Positions 34,878 through 44,100 of a stretch of 46,111 bases of DNA are shown in pieces. The notes under the pieces were generated by a model. The model saw only the letters and a list, made by a program, of their open reading frames with translations, was not told the DNA's origin and made no database searches. Numbering within the stretch: position 1 is the first letter of the stretch; each line of letters begins with the position of its first letter. The stretch lies in the NCBI GenBank assembly GCA_963777165.1, contig CAVZPO010000019.1, forward strand, positions 1 to 46,111. The letters run 5' to 3'. Origin of the DNA: DYJB01 sp963777165. Its GTDB lineage: Bacteria; Chloroflexota; Anaerolineae; Anaerolineales; E44-bin32. Both the position numbers and the translations under genes were made by a program.

Positions 34878-35818
34878 ATGAGCGACTCGATGGACGTGCC
34901 TGAGCGTGGTGGGACTCGGAGGCTCTCGCGTCGAGCGGCCATGCAGGCTGACGGGGGTCACGCTGGCGGGATTGGTCGCCGCGGCCGCGGGGAGTGCCTG
35001 GTACCTGCGGTTCGCGGCGCCGCGTGCGCTCGACGTCACATTGTTCGACCTGCCTCTGCCAAACCTACCAGGGGCGCTGGACGGTTTGCGCATCGCCCAC
35101 TTGAGCGATCTGCACGCGTCCGAGATCGTCGAGCCGGAATGGATCCGGCGGGCCGTCGATGCGGCGAACGAGGTATCTGCCGGATCTGGTCTGCCTGACC
35201 GGAGATTACGTCTACCGCTCAGCCAGCTGGGCGACGGCATGCGCACTAGAGCTCTCACGCCTGGAATCCCCCGGCGGAAGATTCGCCGTGCTCGGGAATC
35301 ATGACATCTGGAACGGCGCCGATGCAGTCGCTGGGGCGCTGCAGGCTGCGGGGATCCACGTCCTCCGCAATCAGGGGCTGGAGATCAAGATCCGCGAGAC
35401 GGCTGCCTGGATCATCGGCGTGGAAGACACGGGGCTCGGCTGCCTTGGCGACGACGGGGGCTTGGAGGACCTGCGTGAGGCTTATGCGCCCGCCCGGCAA
35501 GCGGCAAACAGCGTCCTCGCCGCCATCCATCCGGGCGTGCCAAGCCTGCTCTTGGTTCACAACCCTGATTTCATGCAGTGGATGACCGAGCGCCCCGTCG
35601 ACCTGGCGCTTGCCGGCCACACACATGGTGGACAGGTCGTCCTTCCAGGAATTGGGCCACTCGTGCTGCCGTCATGCTTCGGCCGAATGTATGCCCGTGG
35701 GTTAGTGCAATCCCCCGGCGGCCCGGTGTACGTCAACCGCGGGGTCGGGCTGATCGAGCCCGCCGTGCGCTTTAACTGCCCGCCGGAGGTGGCGGTCATC
35801 ACCCTGCGGAGGGAATAG
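34878..35818 (+). CDS. YkuE-like metallophosphoesterase with Tat-type signal, two frameshifts
   Basis: Calcineurin-like phosphoesterase, exported or membrane-anchored. ATG 34878 with AGGAGG at 34860-34865 (an upstream ATG at 34845 is an alternative). The N-terminus contains RRLSRRAAMQ followed by LTGVTLAGLVAAAAGSAWYL, a twin-arginine-like signal; the two are in different frames and dropping one G near 34945 joins them. Metal motifs follow: AHLSDLHAS (D-x-H), then after a second shift near 35170 LTGDYV, LGNHDIWNG and LAGHTHGGQVVLPG, and the YkuE-typical end VYVNRGVGLIEPAVRFNCPP. All metal ligands are present, so the frameshifts are probably sequence errors. Confidence 0.85.
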
Positions 35819-35891
35819 AACGCCGAAGGGGGAGGAAGAGTTCGGCGCGCAAGCCTGAATGGCGAGAGAGTTCTGCGGTCGGCGAACGGGC

Positions 35892-35897
35892 TATAAT
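35892..35897 (+). promoter_or_regulatory. -10 box for the LysM-protein gene
   Basis: Perfect TATAAT in GGGCTATAATCG, 17 bases before the GTG at 35915, giving a leader of roughly 10 nt. GACGAGG lies in between. Confidence 0.5.
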
Positions 35898-35914
35898 CGA
35901 GACGAGGCACCGCC

Positions 35915-36754
35915 GTGCGATCGATCCTTCGAACCCTGGCTTTGTCGGTACCGGTGCTGCTCCTGGCGGCCATGGCAATCCGCGTCCCGGCGCTGGCCGG
36001 GGGGTCGGCGCGGCCGGAGGCCCAGGCAGGCGAGTTCGCCACGCCGACGCCCGGTCCCGACGGCAAGATCATCTACATCATCCAGCAGGACGACACGTTA
36101 TGGACGATCGCCGCACTGTCGGGGCTGAGCGTGGAACAACTGCGCGCACTCAACGGCCTGGCGATCAACGACTTCATTGTGCCAGGAGCGCAGCTCCTGC
36201 TCGGGTACGCCGGTCCCGCCCAGCCAACGGCTGCAGCGGGCGCGGCTCCCACACCCACGGCGCCCCCACCGACCCCCACGCCGATCTTCGGCACCGCTGA
36301 GATTTGCGCTCTGCTGTTCGTGGATGAAAACGGGAATGCCAAGCTGGACGCCGACGAACCTCCGCTTGGCGGGGGCCAGGTGAGCATTGCCAACGTCAGC
36401 GGGCAGCTGGCGGCGGAGTTCGCAACGGCCGTCGAGTACTCCGAGGACGGCCTGCCGCTCAGCCACTGCGTCCCGGACCTGCAGACCGGCGACTACAACG
36501 TCAGCGCGGCCGTCCCACCGGATTACAACCCGACGACCGCCATGAGCGTTCCCGTGAGGATCGATCCGGGCGACACCCGCTATGTCGAGTTCGCCGCCCA
36601 GCCGAGCGCCACACTGGTGAACTCCGGTGAGGGCGGCGGGACCCGGTCGACGGCGCTGGGGATTCTCGGCCTGCTTCTCCTGGCCGCCGCCGGTGGGCTG
36701 GCGGTCTATGCCACACGGCTCGGACGCAAGTCACCCCGCTGGACACGCAAGTAA
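35915..36754 (+). CDS. LysM-domain surface protein with C-terminal membrane anchor
   Basis: 279 residues from GTG 35915. Signal peptide (TLALSVPVLLLAAMAIRVPA). One LysM domain at about residues 47-93 (IIYIIQQDDTLWTIAALSGL ... LNGLAINDFIVPGAQLLLG), which binds peptidoglycan or related glycans. A Pro/Thr linker (TPTAPPPTPTP). An SdrD/Cna-B-like or EF-hand-like segment (ALLFVDENGNAKLDADEPPL) leading into a beta domain to about residue 230. Finally a membrane segment (ALGILGLLLLAAAGGLAVYA) and a basic tail RKSPRWTRK. Likely displayed on the outer face of the membrane; partner unknown. Confidence 0.82.
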   Translation: MRSILRTLALSVPVLLLAAMAIRVPALAGGSARPEAQAGEFATPTPGPDGKIIYIIQQDDTLWTIAALSGLSVEQLRALNGLAINDFIVPGAQLLLGYAGPAQPTAAAGAAPTPTAPPPTPTPIFGTAEICALLFVDENGNAKLDADEPPLGGGQVSIANVSGQLAAEFATAVEYSEDGLPLSHCVPDLQTGDYNVSAAVPPDYNPTTAMSVPVRIDPGDTRYVEFAAQPSATLVNSGEGGGTRSTALGILGLLLLAAAGGLAVYATRLGRKSPRWTRK

Positions 36755-36809
36755 TCACTGCCTAACCGAACTGCTCTCCCGGGGTCGCCCAGCACGGAAG
36801 CAGCCGACG

Positions 36810-37935
36810 CTACTTCGTTCCCAGCAACTCTGCCAGCGCGCCCAGCAGCGTGATGACATTTTCCGCCCGGCTGGAGTAGCCCATCAGCCCGATGCGCCAC
36901 ACCTTCCCCGCCAGCGGACCGAATCCGCCCGCGATCTCGATGTTGAAATCCTGCAGCAGCCGCCGCCTCAGGCCGGCATCGTCCAGGCCGGCGGGCAGGA
37001 CAGGGGTGGATAGGCTCGGGAGTCGAATCGCCGCCGGCACCAGCAAGGACAAACCCAGCGCCTCCAGCCCCTCCCAAAGCCGCTCGGCGTTGCGCTGGTG
37101 GCGTGCGAAGCGCGCCGGCAGCCCCTCCTCGTCGACCAGGCGCAGCGCCTCGCGCAGCGCATAGGCCAGGCTGATGGACGCCGTGTGATGGTACGTCGGC
37201 GTCTCGCTCCAGTACTTGTCCAGCAGCGACAGGTCGAGATAGAAAGAAGTCACCGGCGTCTTGCGTGTTCGTAGCTTCTCTTCCGCCCGCGGGCTGACCG
37301 TGATGGGCGCCAGGCCCGGCGGGGCGGACAGACACTTTTGGGATGCGCCGTAGGCCACGTCGACGCCCCAGGCGTCGACCTCGACCGGCAGCCCGCCCAG
37401 CGAAGTGACGCAGTCGAGGACCAGCAGCGCGTCGTGCCGGTGGCAGACCTCGGCCACGGCGCCGATGTCCGGCTGACGGGCTCCCGTCGAGGTCTCCGCG
37501 TGCACCAGCGTCACGATCCGGGCGGGATGAGCCTGCAGAGCGCGGCTGATCTGGTCGACATCGAGCGCTTGACCCCACGGTGCCTCCAGCCTGGCTACCT
37601 CGGCGCCTTGCCGGCGCCCGATCTCCGCCAACCGATCCCCGAAGAAGCCGTGCACGCATGCCAGCAACGCGTCGCCCGGCTCCACCAGGTTGGCCAGGGC
37701 CGCTTCCATGGCCGCCGTGCCCGTACCCGAGACCGCCAGCGTGAGCCGGTTGCCGGTCTGGAAACACCTCGCGCAGGAGCGCCTGGATGTCGGCCAGGAT
37801 GGCGATGAAATCCGGATCCAGATGTCCCACCAGCGGGGTGGCCATGGCGCGCAAGACGCGGGGAGGAACCATGCTGGGGCCCGGGCCGAGGAGCAGCCGC
37901 GGAGATGGGTCGAGGTCGTGATCGATGGCAGCCAT
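36810..37935 (-). CDS. Class V aminotransferase (alanine-glyoxylate / serine type), one frameshift
   Basis: PLP enzyme of the AGXT/SPT family, about 374 residues. ATG 37935 with GGAGG 6 bases upstream; the N-terminus RLLLGPGPSMVPPRVLRAMA is the family signature. After one shift the body continues LAVSGTGTAAMEAALANLVE, LVLDCVTSLGGLPVEVDAWG, and the PLP-lysine segment YGASQKCLSAPPGLA, with the C-terminal WRIGLMGYSSRAENV. The shift is at AAA (plus strand 37762-37764); one base fewer restores REVFQTGNRLTLAV. The likely reaction is glyoxylate or pyruvate amination with alanine or serine as donor; the exact pair is not resolved. Confidence 0.88.
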
Positions 37936-37967
37936 GCAGGCCTCCAGGCGCTGAGAGCGTGCCATGG

Positions 37968-37973
37968 ATTGTA
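37968..37973 (-). promoter_or_regulatory. -10 box for the aminotransferase gene
   Basis: TACAAT (5 of 6) on the minus strand, about 33 bases before the ATG at 37935. It lies almost directly before an upstream in-frame ATG (37965), which supports the later start. Confidence 0.4.
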
Positions 37974-38140
37974 GGCCGCCGGCGGTGGACGGACAACATC
38001 CCGTGCGCAACCGACAAGAGCGGGCGACTGGATGAAAGGCGCACGAGAGGTGGGCCGCACTGGATGAGGCAGGACCGCCGCCCTTCGCCGGAGCGCTTTT
38101 CAAATCCCTATCAAGCCGCGCGCTGGCGCAGGAATCCTCC

Positions 38141-38296
38141 TAGAATGGAATTGGCCAAAGGGCCAACTGTCGGCCGAACTCCGGGTTTCCGTCAAGGAAG
38201 GGAGGAGGTGGCTATCCGGGCAAGTCAGCAGCCCTCCGGGCTGGTCCTACACTGAGGCAGAAGAGAGGCGAGCCGGCTGGCTCGCCTCTCTCTTTT
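38141..38296 (+). ncRNA. Candidate structured RNA in the acnA-aminotransferase intergenic region
   Basis: No plus-strand gene follows, yet a plus-strand unit can be read: TAGAAT (-10, 5 of 6) at 38141-38146, a perfect hairpin TTGGCC-AAAG-GGCCAA (38151-38166), a purine-rich stretch GGAAGGGAGGAGG (38196-38208), a second perfect hairpin CAGCCC-TCC-GGGCTG (38229-38243), and an intrinsic terminator (38262-38296), total about 145 nt. Parts of it (CCAACTGT at 38163-38170, GGAAGG, then AAGTCAGCAG at 38222-38231) recall conserved boxes of cobalamin riboswitches in the same order, but the GCCACTG box and most of the 5' domain are not convincing. Family not assigned. Confidence 0.45.
38262..38296 (+). 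terminator. Strong rightward intrinsic terminator
   Basis: 13-bp perfect stem AGAGAGGCGAGCC / GGCTCGCCTCTCT (38262-38274 and 38279-38291) with a GGCT loop, followed by CTTTT on the plus strand. On the minus strand the stem is followed by CTTCTG, a poor T-run, so it primarily ends plus-strand transcripts; weak termination of acnA in the other direction is possible. Confidence 0.75.
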
Positions 38297-38340
38297 CGGC
38301 TTTACGACTTCGGAAGTCCGCAGGAGTCCCGAAGGCCGAT

Positions 38341-41034
38341 TCATGCCTTGAGCATCTGCCGGACGACTGCATGCAGGATCCCGCCGTGGCGGAAGGACTC
38401 GAGTTCCAGGGGGGTGTCGATGCGCACGCGCGCCTTGAATTCGACCACGGCGCCGGTCTCACGTTCGGCTCGCACGGTCACCAGCCCTCCGGGCGTCAAC
38501 CCTTCGGCCAGCCCATGCAAGCTGAAGAACTCCTGACCGGTCAGCAGCAGGCTATGGGGGGTTTCCCCGGGCAGGAACTGCAGCGGCAGCATGCCCATGC
38601 CGACCAGGTTCGAGCGGTGGATGCGTTCGAACGACTCGGCCAGCACGGCGCGTACGCCGAGCAGCCGCGGGCCCTTCGCGGCCCAGTCGCGGGACGAACC
38701 GGTCCCGTATTCCTTGCCGGCGATGACCAGCAGCGGCACCCCCTCGGCGCGATAGCGCAGGGCGGCGTCGTAAATGCTCATGCGCTCGCCGTCCGGCAAA
38801 TGAACGGTCACGCCACCCTCGACACCCGGGACCAGCAAGTTCTTCAGGCGGATGTTCCCGAACGTCCCACGCGTCATCACCCGGTCGTTCCCGCGCCGGC
38901 TGCCGAAGGAATTGAAATCGCGCACCGGCACACCTTGCTCGATCAGGAAGCGACCGGCCGGCCCGTCGGCCGGGATCGCCCCGGCGGGCGAGATGGCATC
39001 GGTGGTGACCGAATCGCCCAACAGGGCGAGCACCCGCGCCCGGGTCACGTCTTGTAGCGGTGGAATGTCCCGCGTCAGGCCTTCGAAGAACGGCGGTTCC
39101 TGGATGTAGGTGGACGCCGGGTTCCAGGCATACAGGTCGCCGGCGCTGACCGGCAGCGCAGCCCACGTCTCATTGCCGGAGAACACCTCGGCATAGCGCT
39201 GGCGGAAGAGCTCCGGGCGGACGTGTTGCTCGATGAGCCCCTGGACCTCCGCCGCTGACGGCCACAGGTCGCGCAGGAAGACGGGTTGACCATGAGCGTC
39301 GATCCCGAGTGGGTTGTGGATCAGATCCACATCCGTCGTCCCGGCGAGGGCCAGCGCGACCACCAGCGGGGGCGACGTCAGGTAGCTGGCGCGGACATGC
39401 GGGTTGATCCGCCCCTCGAAATTCCGGTTGCCGGAGAGCACCGCCGAGGCCACCAGATCGCCCTCCCCAATGGCGCGAACAACCTCACCCGGGAGGGGGC
39501 CGCTGTTCCCGATGCACGTCGTACAGCCGTAACCGACGACGTTGAACCCCAGGTCAGCCAGGGGTTCGAGCAGCCCGGCATCACGCAGGTAGTCGGATAC
39601 CACGCGCGAGCCCGGCGCCAGGCTGGTCTTGACGTACGGCGGGACGCGCAGGCCGCGACGCAGAGCGTTGCGGGCAAGCAGTCCGGCGGTGATCAGCACG
39701 GAGGGGTTCGACGTGTTGGTGCAAGAAGTGATGGCGGCGATGACGACTGCGCCGTGGCCGATCTCGACCGCCGAACCGTTCGTCCCGACACGGGCGCGGC
39801 GCGCAGTCGCCTCGGGCGGAACAGCAAAACCGCCTTCGGCCACGGGGGAGATCAGCGTCCGCTGGAATGAGGCCTGCAGCTGGGAGAGCGGGACGCGGTC
39901 CTGGGGGCGCTTCGGGCCGGCCAGGCTGGACTCGACCGAGTCGAGCGGCAGGTCGACGACTTCGGAGTACGACGGATCGGGGATCGTGTCGGTTCGGAAG
40001 AGCTGTTGTTCACGGCAGTAGCGTTCGACCAGGTCGACAGTCGATTCGGGCCGGCCGGTCAGCCGCAGGTAACGCAGCGTCTCCTGGTCGACGGGGAAGA
40101 AACCAATGGTGGCACCGTATTCGGGCGCCATGTTGGCCAGCGTCGCCCGGTCGGGCAGGGTGAGCTCGGACAGGCCGGGACCGAAGAACTCGACGAACTT
40201 GTCGACGACGCCGTGACGGCGAAGCCTCTGGGTGACGGTCAGCACCAGGTCGGTCGCCGTCACCCCTTCCGGCAGCCGTCCGTGCAGACGCACGCCGACG
40301 ACATCCGGCGCGACGATCACCACCGGCTGTCCAAGCATGGCCGCTTCGGCCTCGATTCCACCTACCCCCCAGCCGACCACGCCCAGCCCATTCACCATGG
40401 TGGTGTGCGAGTCGGTGCCGACCAGCGTGTCGGGGAAGGCGCGACCGTCGCGGGTCAGGACAACGCCCGCCAGGTACTCCAGGTTGACCTGATGCACGAT
40501 GCCTGTGGCCGGGGGGACGACACGGAATTGGCGAAAGGCCTGCTGGCCCCAACGCAGGAACTCGTAGCGCTCGCGATTGCGCTGGAACTCGAGCTCGGCG
40601 TTGCGATTCAACGCCTCCGACGAGGCGAAGAAATCGACCTGCACCGAGTGATCCACGACCAGGTCGACGGGGATGCGAGGGTTGACCTTCGAAGGATCGC
40701 CGCCCAACCGTGCCAGGGCATTCCGCATGGCGGCCAGGTCGACGACGGCCGGCACACCGGTGAAATCCTGCATCAGGACGCGCGCCGGGAGGAAGGGGAT
40801 CTCGGGGCGCCGGGCGGCCGTCGGTGTCCAGCCGGCGAGGGCGACGACGTCGGCTTCGGTGATGCTCCGCCCATCGACCTGGCGCAGCACAGCCTCCAGC
40901 AATACGCGCAGGGAGAATGGGAGGCGCGCGAGCGTGCACATCCCCGACTGCTCGAGGCGATCCAGCCGCGCAATCTCAAATCGGCCGTGGGGAGTCGTCA
41001 GCGTCGCAAAGGCACCAAAAGGATTCGAAACCAT
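38341..41034 (-). CDS. acnA: Aconitate hydratase A
   Basis: [4Fe-4S] TCA-cycle enzyme interconverting citrate and isocitrate, 897 residues, normal for AcnA/IRP1 type. Cluster cysteines: ITSCTNTSNPSVLI (about residue 437) and VVGYGCTTCIGNSGPLPG (about 502 and 505). Other motifs: LMQDFTGVPAVVDLAAMRNA, DLVVDHSVQVDFF, GTDSHTTMVNGLGVVGWGVG, KEYGTGSSRDWAAKGPRLLG and SFERIHRSNLVGMGMLPLQF. I chose ATG 41034 (MVSNPFGAF), because the frame upstream crosses the promoter. It may have RNA-binding regulatory activity in its apo form as in relatives, but nothing here shows it. Confidence 0.96.
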   Translation of the reverse strand: MVSNPFGAFATLTTPHGRFEIARLDRLEQSGMCTLARLPFSLRVLLEAVLRQVDGRSITEADVVALAGWTPTAARRPEIPFLPARVLMQDFTGVPAVVDLAAMRNALARLGGDPSKVNPRIPVDLVVDHSVQVDFFASSEALNRNAELEFQRNRERYEFLRWGQQAFRQFRVVPPATGIVHQVNLEYLAGVVLTRDGRAFPDTLVGTDSHTTMVNGLGVVGWGVGGIEAEAAMLGQPVVIVAPDVVGVRLHGRLPEGVTATDLVLTVTQRLRRHGVVDKFVEFFGPGLSELTLPDRATLANMAPEYGATIGFFPVDQETLRYLRLTGRPESTVDLVERYCREQQLFRTDTIPDPSYSEVVDLPLDSVESSLAGPKRPQDRVPLSQLQASFQRTLISPVAEGGFAVPPEATARRARVGTNGSAVEIGHGAVVIAAITSCTNTSNPSVLITAGLLARNALRRGLRVPPYVKTSLAPGSRVVSDYLRDAGLLEPLADLGFNVVGYGCTTCIGNSGPLPGEVVRAIGEGDLVASAVLSGNRNFEGRINPHVRASYLTSPPLVVALALAGTTDVDLIHNPLGIDAHGQPVFLRDLWPSAAEVQGLIEQHVRPELFRQRYAEVFSGNETWAALPVSAGDLYAWNPASTYIQEPPFFEGLTRDIPPLQDVTRARVLALLGDSVTTDAISPAGAIPADGPAGRFLIEQGVPVRDFNSFGSRRGNDRVMTRGTFGNIRLKNLLVPGVEGGVTVHLPDGERMSIYDAALRYRAEGVPLLVIAGKEYGTGSSRDWAAKGPRLLGVRAVLAESFERIHRSNLVGMGMLPLQFLPGETPHSLLLTGQEFFSLHGLAEGLTPGGLVTVRAERETGAVVEFKARVRIDTPLELESFRHGGILHAVVRQMLKA

Positions 41035-41075
41035 CCTGTTCTCCGTCCGAGGCCGGGTGGCGGCCAGGGAGGGAG

Positions 41076-41083
41076 AGTATAAT
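41076..41083. promoter_or_regulatory. Shared -10 core between acnA and the six-GAF kinase gene
   Basis: AGTATAAT: the plus strand gives TATAAT (41078-41083), 50 bases before the TTG at 41133; the minus strand gives TATACT (complement of 41076-41081), about 40 bases before the acnA ATG. Same AGTATAA core as at 34829. Confidence 0.5.
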
Positions 41084-41132
41084 CCCGAGCGGTTGCCCTT
41101 CGGCAGCCCTTCTCCGCAGAGGGCCCATCGCC

Positions 41133-44100
41133 TTGCTTGTCTGGCTGCTCCCCGGACTCTGGGCCCTGGCCGGCCTGGCGCATCTGCTGCACCGCTGGGA
41201 CCGTCGGCACCGCCGAGATTTCCTGACTGTCTACCTGCGCACGCTTGCCGTCCTCGATGTATGGCGCGGGACAACGTATGCCCTGGCCGCCACGACCAGC
41301 GGGGTGTTGCTGCACCTATCGGTCGGAGGGCTCACCCTTACGCCGCGTCTGATCTCCCCGGTTATCCTGCTCAGCACGCTGATCGTCTATGCTGCGCAAG
41401 GGACGCCCCAGGCCACGCTGCTGATCCTCAACCTGTTCTCCAGCGGCCTCGTCTGGGGCGTCGCCATCCCGCTCGCGGTGGGGCTGGCGGTGCTCCTGGG
41501 GTGGGTGCCGATCCCCGGCGGGTTGGCGGGCATGCTTCTCTTGGGAGGCGGCGCGCGGCTGGCCGAGCTGTTGGCGATGACGGTCGGGCTGTACACCGTC
41601 GTTGTCGTCTACCAATTCCTCGCCAACCGAAGCCTGCCGCGATGGATCTCCGGTTCCCTGGCCCTGCTGGGCGGGGGGATTGTGCAGACCGCGCTGTTTG
41701 GGCTCGGCGCGGGCGCGGGCCCTCCGGCCGGCAGAGCTGGTCTGTTGGCCGCCGAGGTCGGCGGGTCGGTTGTCTCGACGGCTGCGATCCTGCCCCTGGC
41801 GATTGTCTTCCATGCCTGGTTGGCGCGCAGGGAGCGACGTGGAGAGACCGCAGCCGGAGACCGGCCGGCGCTCTCGGTGGTGAAGGAGACCTTCGACCTG
41901 CGCCGGTCGCTGGCCGAATCGCGACAGACGGTCACCCGCCTCAGCCAAACCCTGGGCATCCTGACCGACGCCAGGCACCTGATCGTCCAGGCGGTCGACC
42001 CCGACCGGCTGATGCAGGACCTGTGCACGTTGCTCGTCGGGGCGCGGCACTACCGTTTTGCGTGGATCGGATTGAAACGGGAAGGCGACCGAGTCGTCTT
42101 CCCGGCGGCGCAGGCCGGGAACGGCCAGCAGTATCTCGAGACGGTGACGATCACGTGGGATGAGTCGCCCACCGGCCTGGGGCCGATGGGGAGCGCCATC
42201 CGCGAAAACCGCGCCGACGTTGTGGTCGACACGCGGACGGACGAGCGATTCGAACCGTGGCGGGGCGAAGCCGTCCCGCGTGGATACCTGTCCATCATCG
42301 GCCTGCCGATGCGGACCGGCGGCGAGGTGGTGGGCGGCCTGGCGGTGTATGCCGACGCGCCAGGTGCGTTCTCCAGTGACGAGATCGAACTGCTCCAGGG
42401 CGTGGCGGATGATCTGGCGCATGGGTTGGGCCGCTTGAGGGCGGAGCGGCTGAATTCGCAGCGCCTGCATCAACTGGACATCCTGCGCGCCATGACGCAG
42501 GACATGATCTCGCTGCGCGACCTGCCCCAGCTCCAGGAGCGCATGTTGCAGCGAGCGGTCGAACTGATCGACGGCAGTTCGGGCGGGCTGTATCTGCGCG
42601 ACGAGCAGCGCCGGGTGCTCCGGGGCACCGCCGCCTTCCGCCTTCCCGTCGATATCCTGGGAGTGGAGTTGCCGTACGGAGACGGTGCGGCTGGGCGCGC
42701 GGCCGAGACCGGACAAGGATTGATCGTCCCCGACTACCGCGCCTGGTCGAACCGCTCGGGCGCCTACGCCTCCGACGCACCCTTTCATGCGGTGCTGGCG
42801 GCACCGATGATCTGGCAAGGTGAGGTCATCGGCGTGATCGATATTCTGCGCGACGAACGGAGGTTGCCGTTCACGCCGGGAGACCTCGATCTGCTGCAGC
42901 TCTTCGCCAACCAGGCGGCGCTGGTGCTCGAGAACGCGCGCTTGATCGATGGAGGCCGGCAGCGGGTGGAACAACTCAGCCTGCTGCACGAACTGACGCT
43001 GGCCGCCATCGGCGCCGAGAGCCGTCCCGAATTCATCGATGTCCTCACCCGGCGCATGCCGGAGCTGCTCAATGCCGACAGCTGCATGCTCACCCGCTGG
43101 GATCCGATCCTCGGCATCCCGTCTAACGAGGGGCACGCGGTTCGATGCTCGAGGCGATTCCCCGACCTGCGCGCCCACCCGGGCGAACGCACGCTCACGG
43201 CCAGCGCGCTGGAGGCCGGAAAGGCGCTGGCGATCGAACAGGTGGCCGAGAGCGACCTGCTCAGCCCGCGGCTGGCCGCCGTCTTCCCCACACCGTCCGT
43301 CCTGATCGTGCCCCTCGTTGTCGGAGCACGCCGCTACGGCGCGGTGTTCCTTGGATTCGATCAGCCGCACCTGTTCACGCAGGAGGAGATCGCCCTCGGC
43401 GAGCAGGCCGGCGCCCTGGTGGCGCTGGCGGTCGCCCGGCTCCAGGCGATCGAGGCGGAGAAGCACCGCAGCGCCACGCTCTCGGCGCTCCGCCAGGCTA
43501 GCCTGGCGGTGACGTCGCGGCTGGAGCTGAACGCCGTCCTGGAATCCGTTTTGGAGCACGCGCTCCAATTGTTCTCTGGGGATGACGGCCACATCTTCCT
43601 GTATGACGGTGAACGCTTGAGCTTCGGCGCTGCGCGTTGGTCGGAGGCCGGACAGCATGAACCGTACTCCGCGCCCCGGGCCGACGGCCTGACGATGCGC
43701 GTGGCGCGCGGCGGGGAGCGCATCGTCGTCCCGTCGGTGGATCAAGATCCTCTGTACCGGGACTGGAAATGGGGTGGGGCGATCGTCGGCCTGCCCCTGC
43801 GGGTCGGCGCCCAGGTGCTCGGCGTGATGAACCTCGCCTTCCATCAACCGCGGCACTTCGCCGACGACGAACTCGACGACCTCCAATTGTTGGCGGACCA
43901 GGCAGCGCTGGCCCTGCAGAACGCTTCCCTCTTTGCCCAGGCGGACGCCGAGCGCCAGCAGCTGAGCCTGCTCGTCGATCTCGGCCGCGAGCTGGCCTCC
44001 ATGGTGGAGCCCGGCGCCATCCTGGAGCAGGCCGTCCGAATGACCACCCGGAGTCTCGGCGGGCGATCCGGCAGCGCCTTCCTCGTCGACCCGTCCAGCG

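Noticed and set aside
38141..38296. SRP RNA or 6S RNA
   Set aside because: Size is near the small SRP RNA, but the GGTCAGG...GGAAGGnAGCAGCC loop is not present, and there is no long 6S-like bulged duplex.
40917..41132. Upstream extension of the GAF kinase frame
   Set aside because: Runs through the shared promoter and the acnA 5' end; no conservation, while TTG 41133 begins directly before the first membrane segment.
41035..41274. Upstream extension of acnA (80 codons)
   Set aside because: Lies across the divergent promoter; AcnA proteins begin near MVSNPFGAF.
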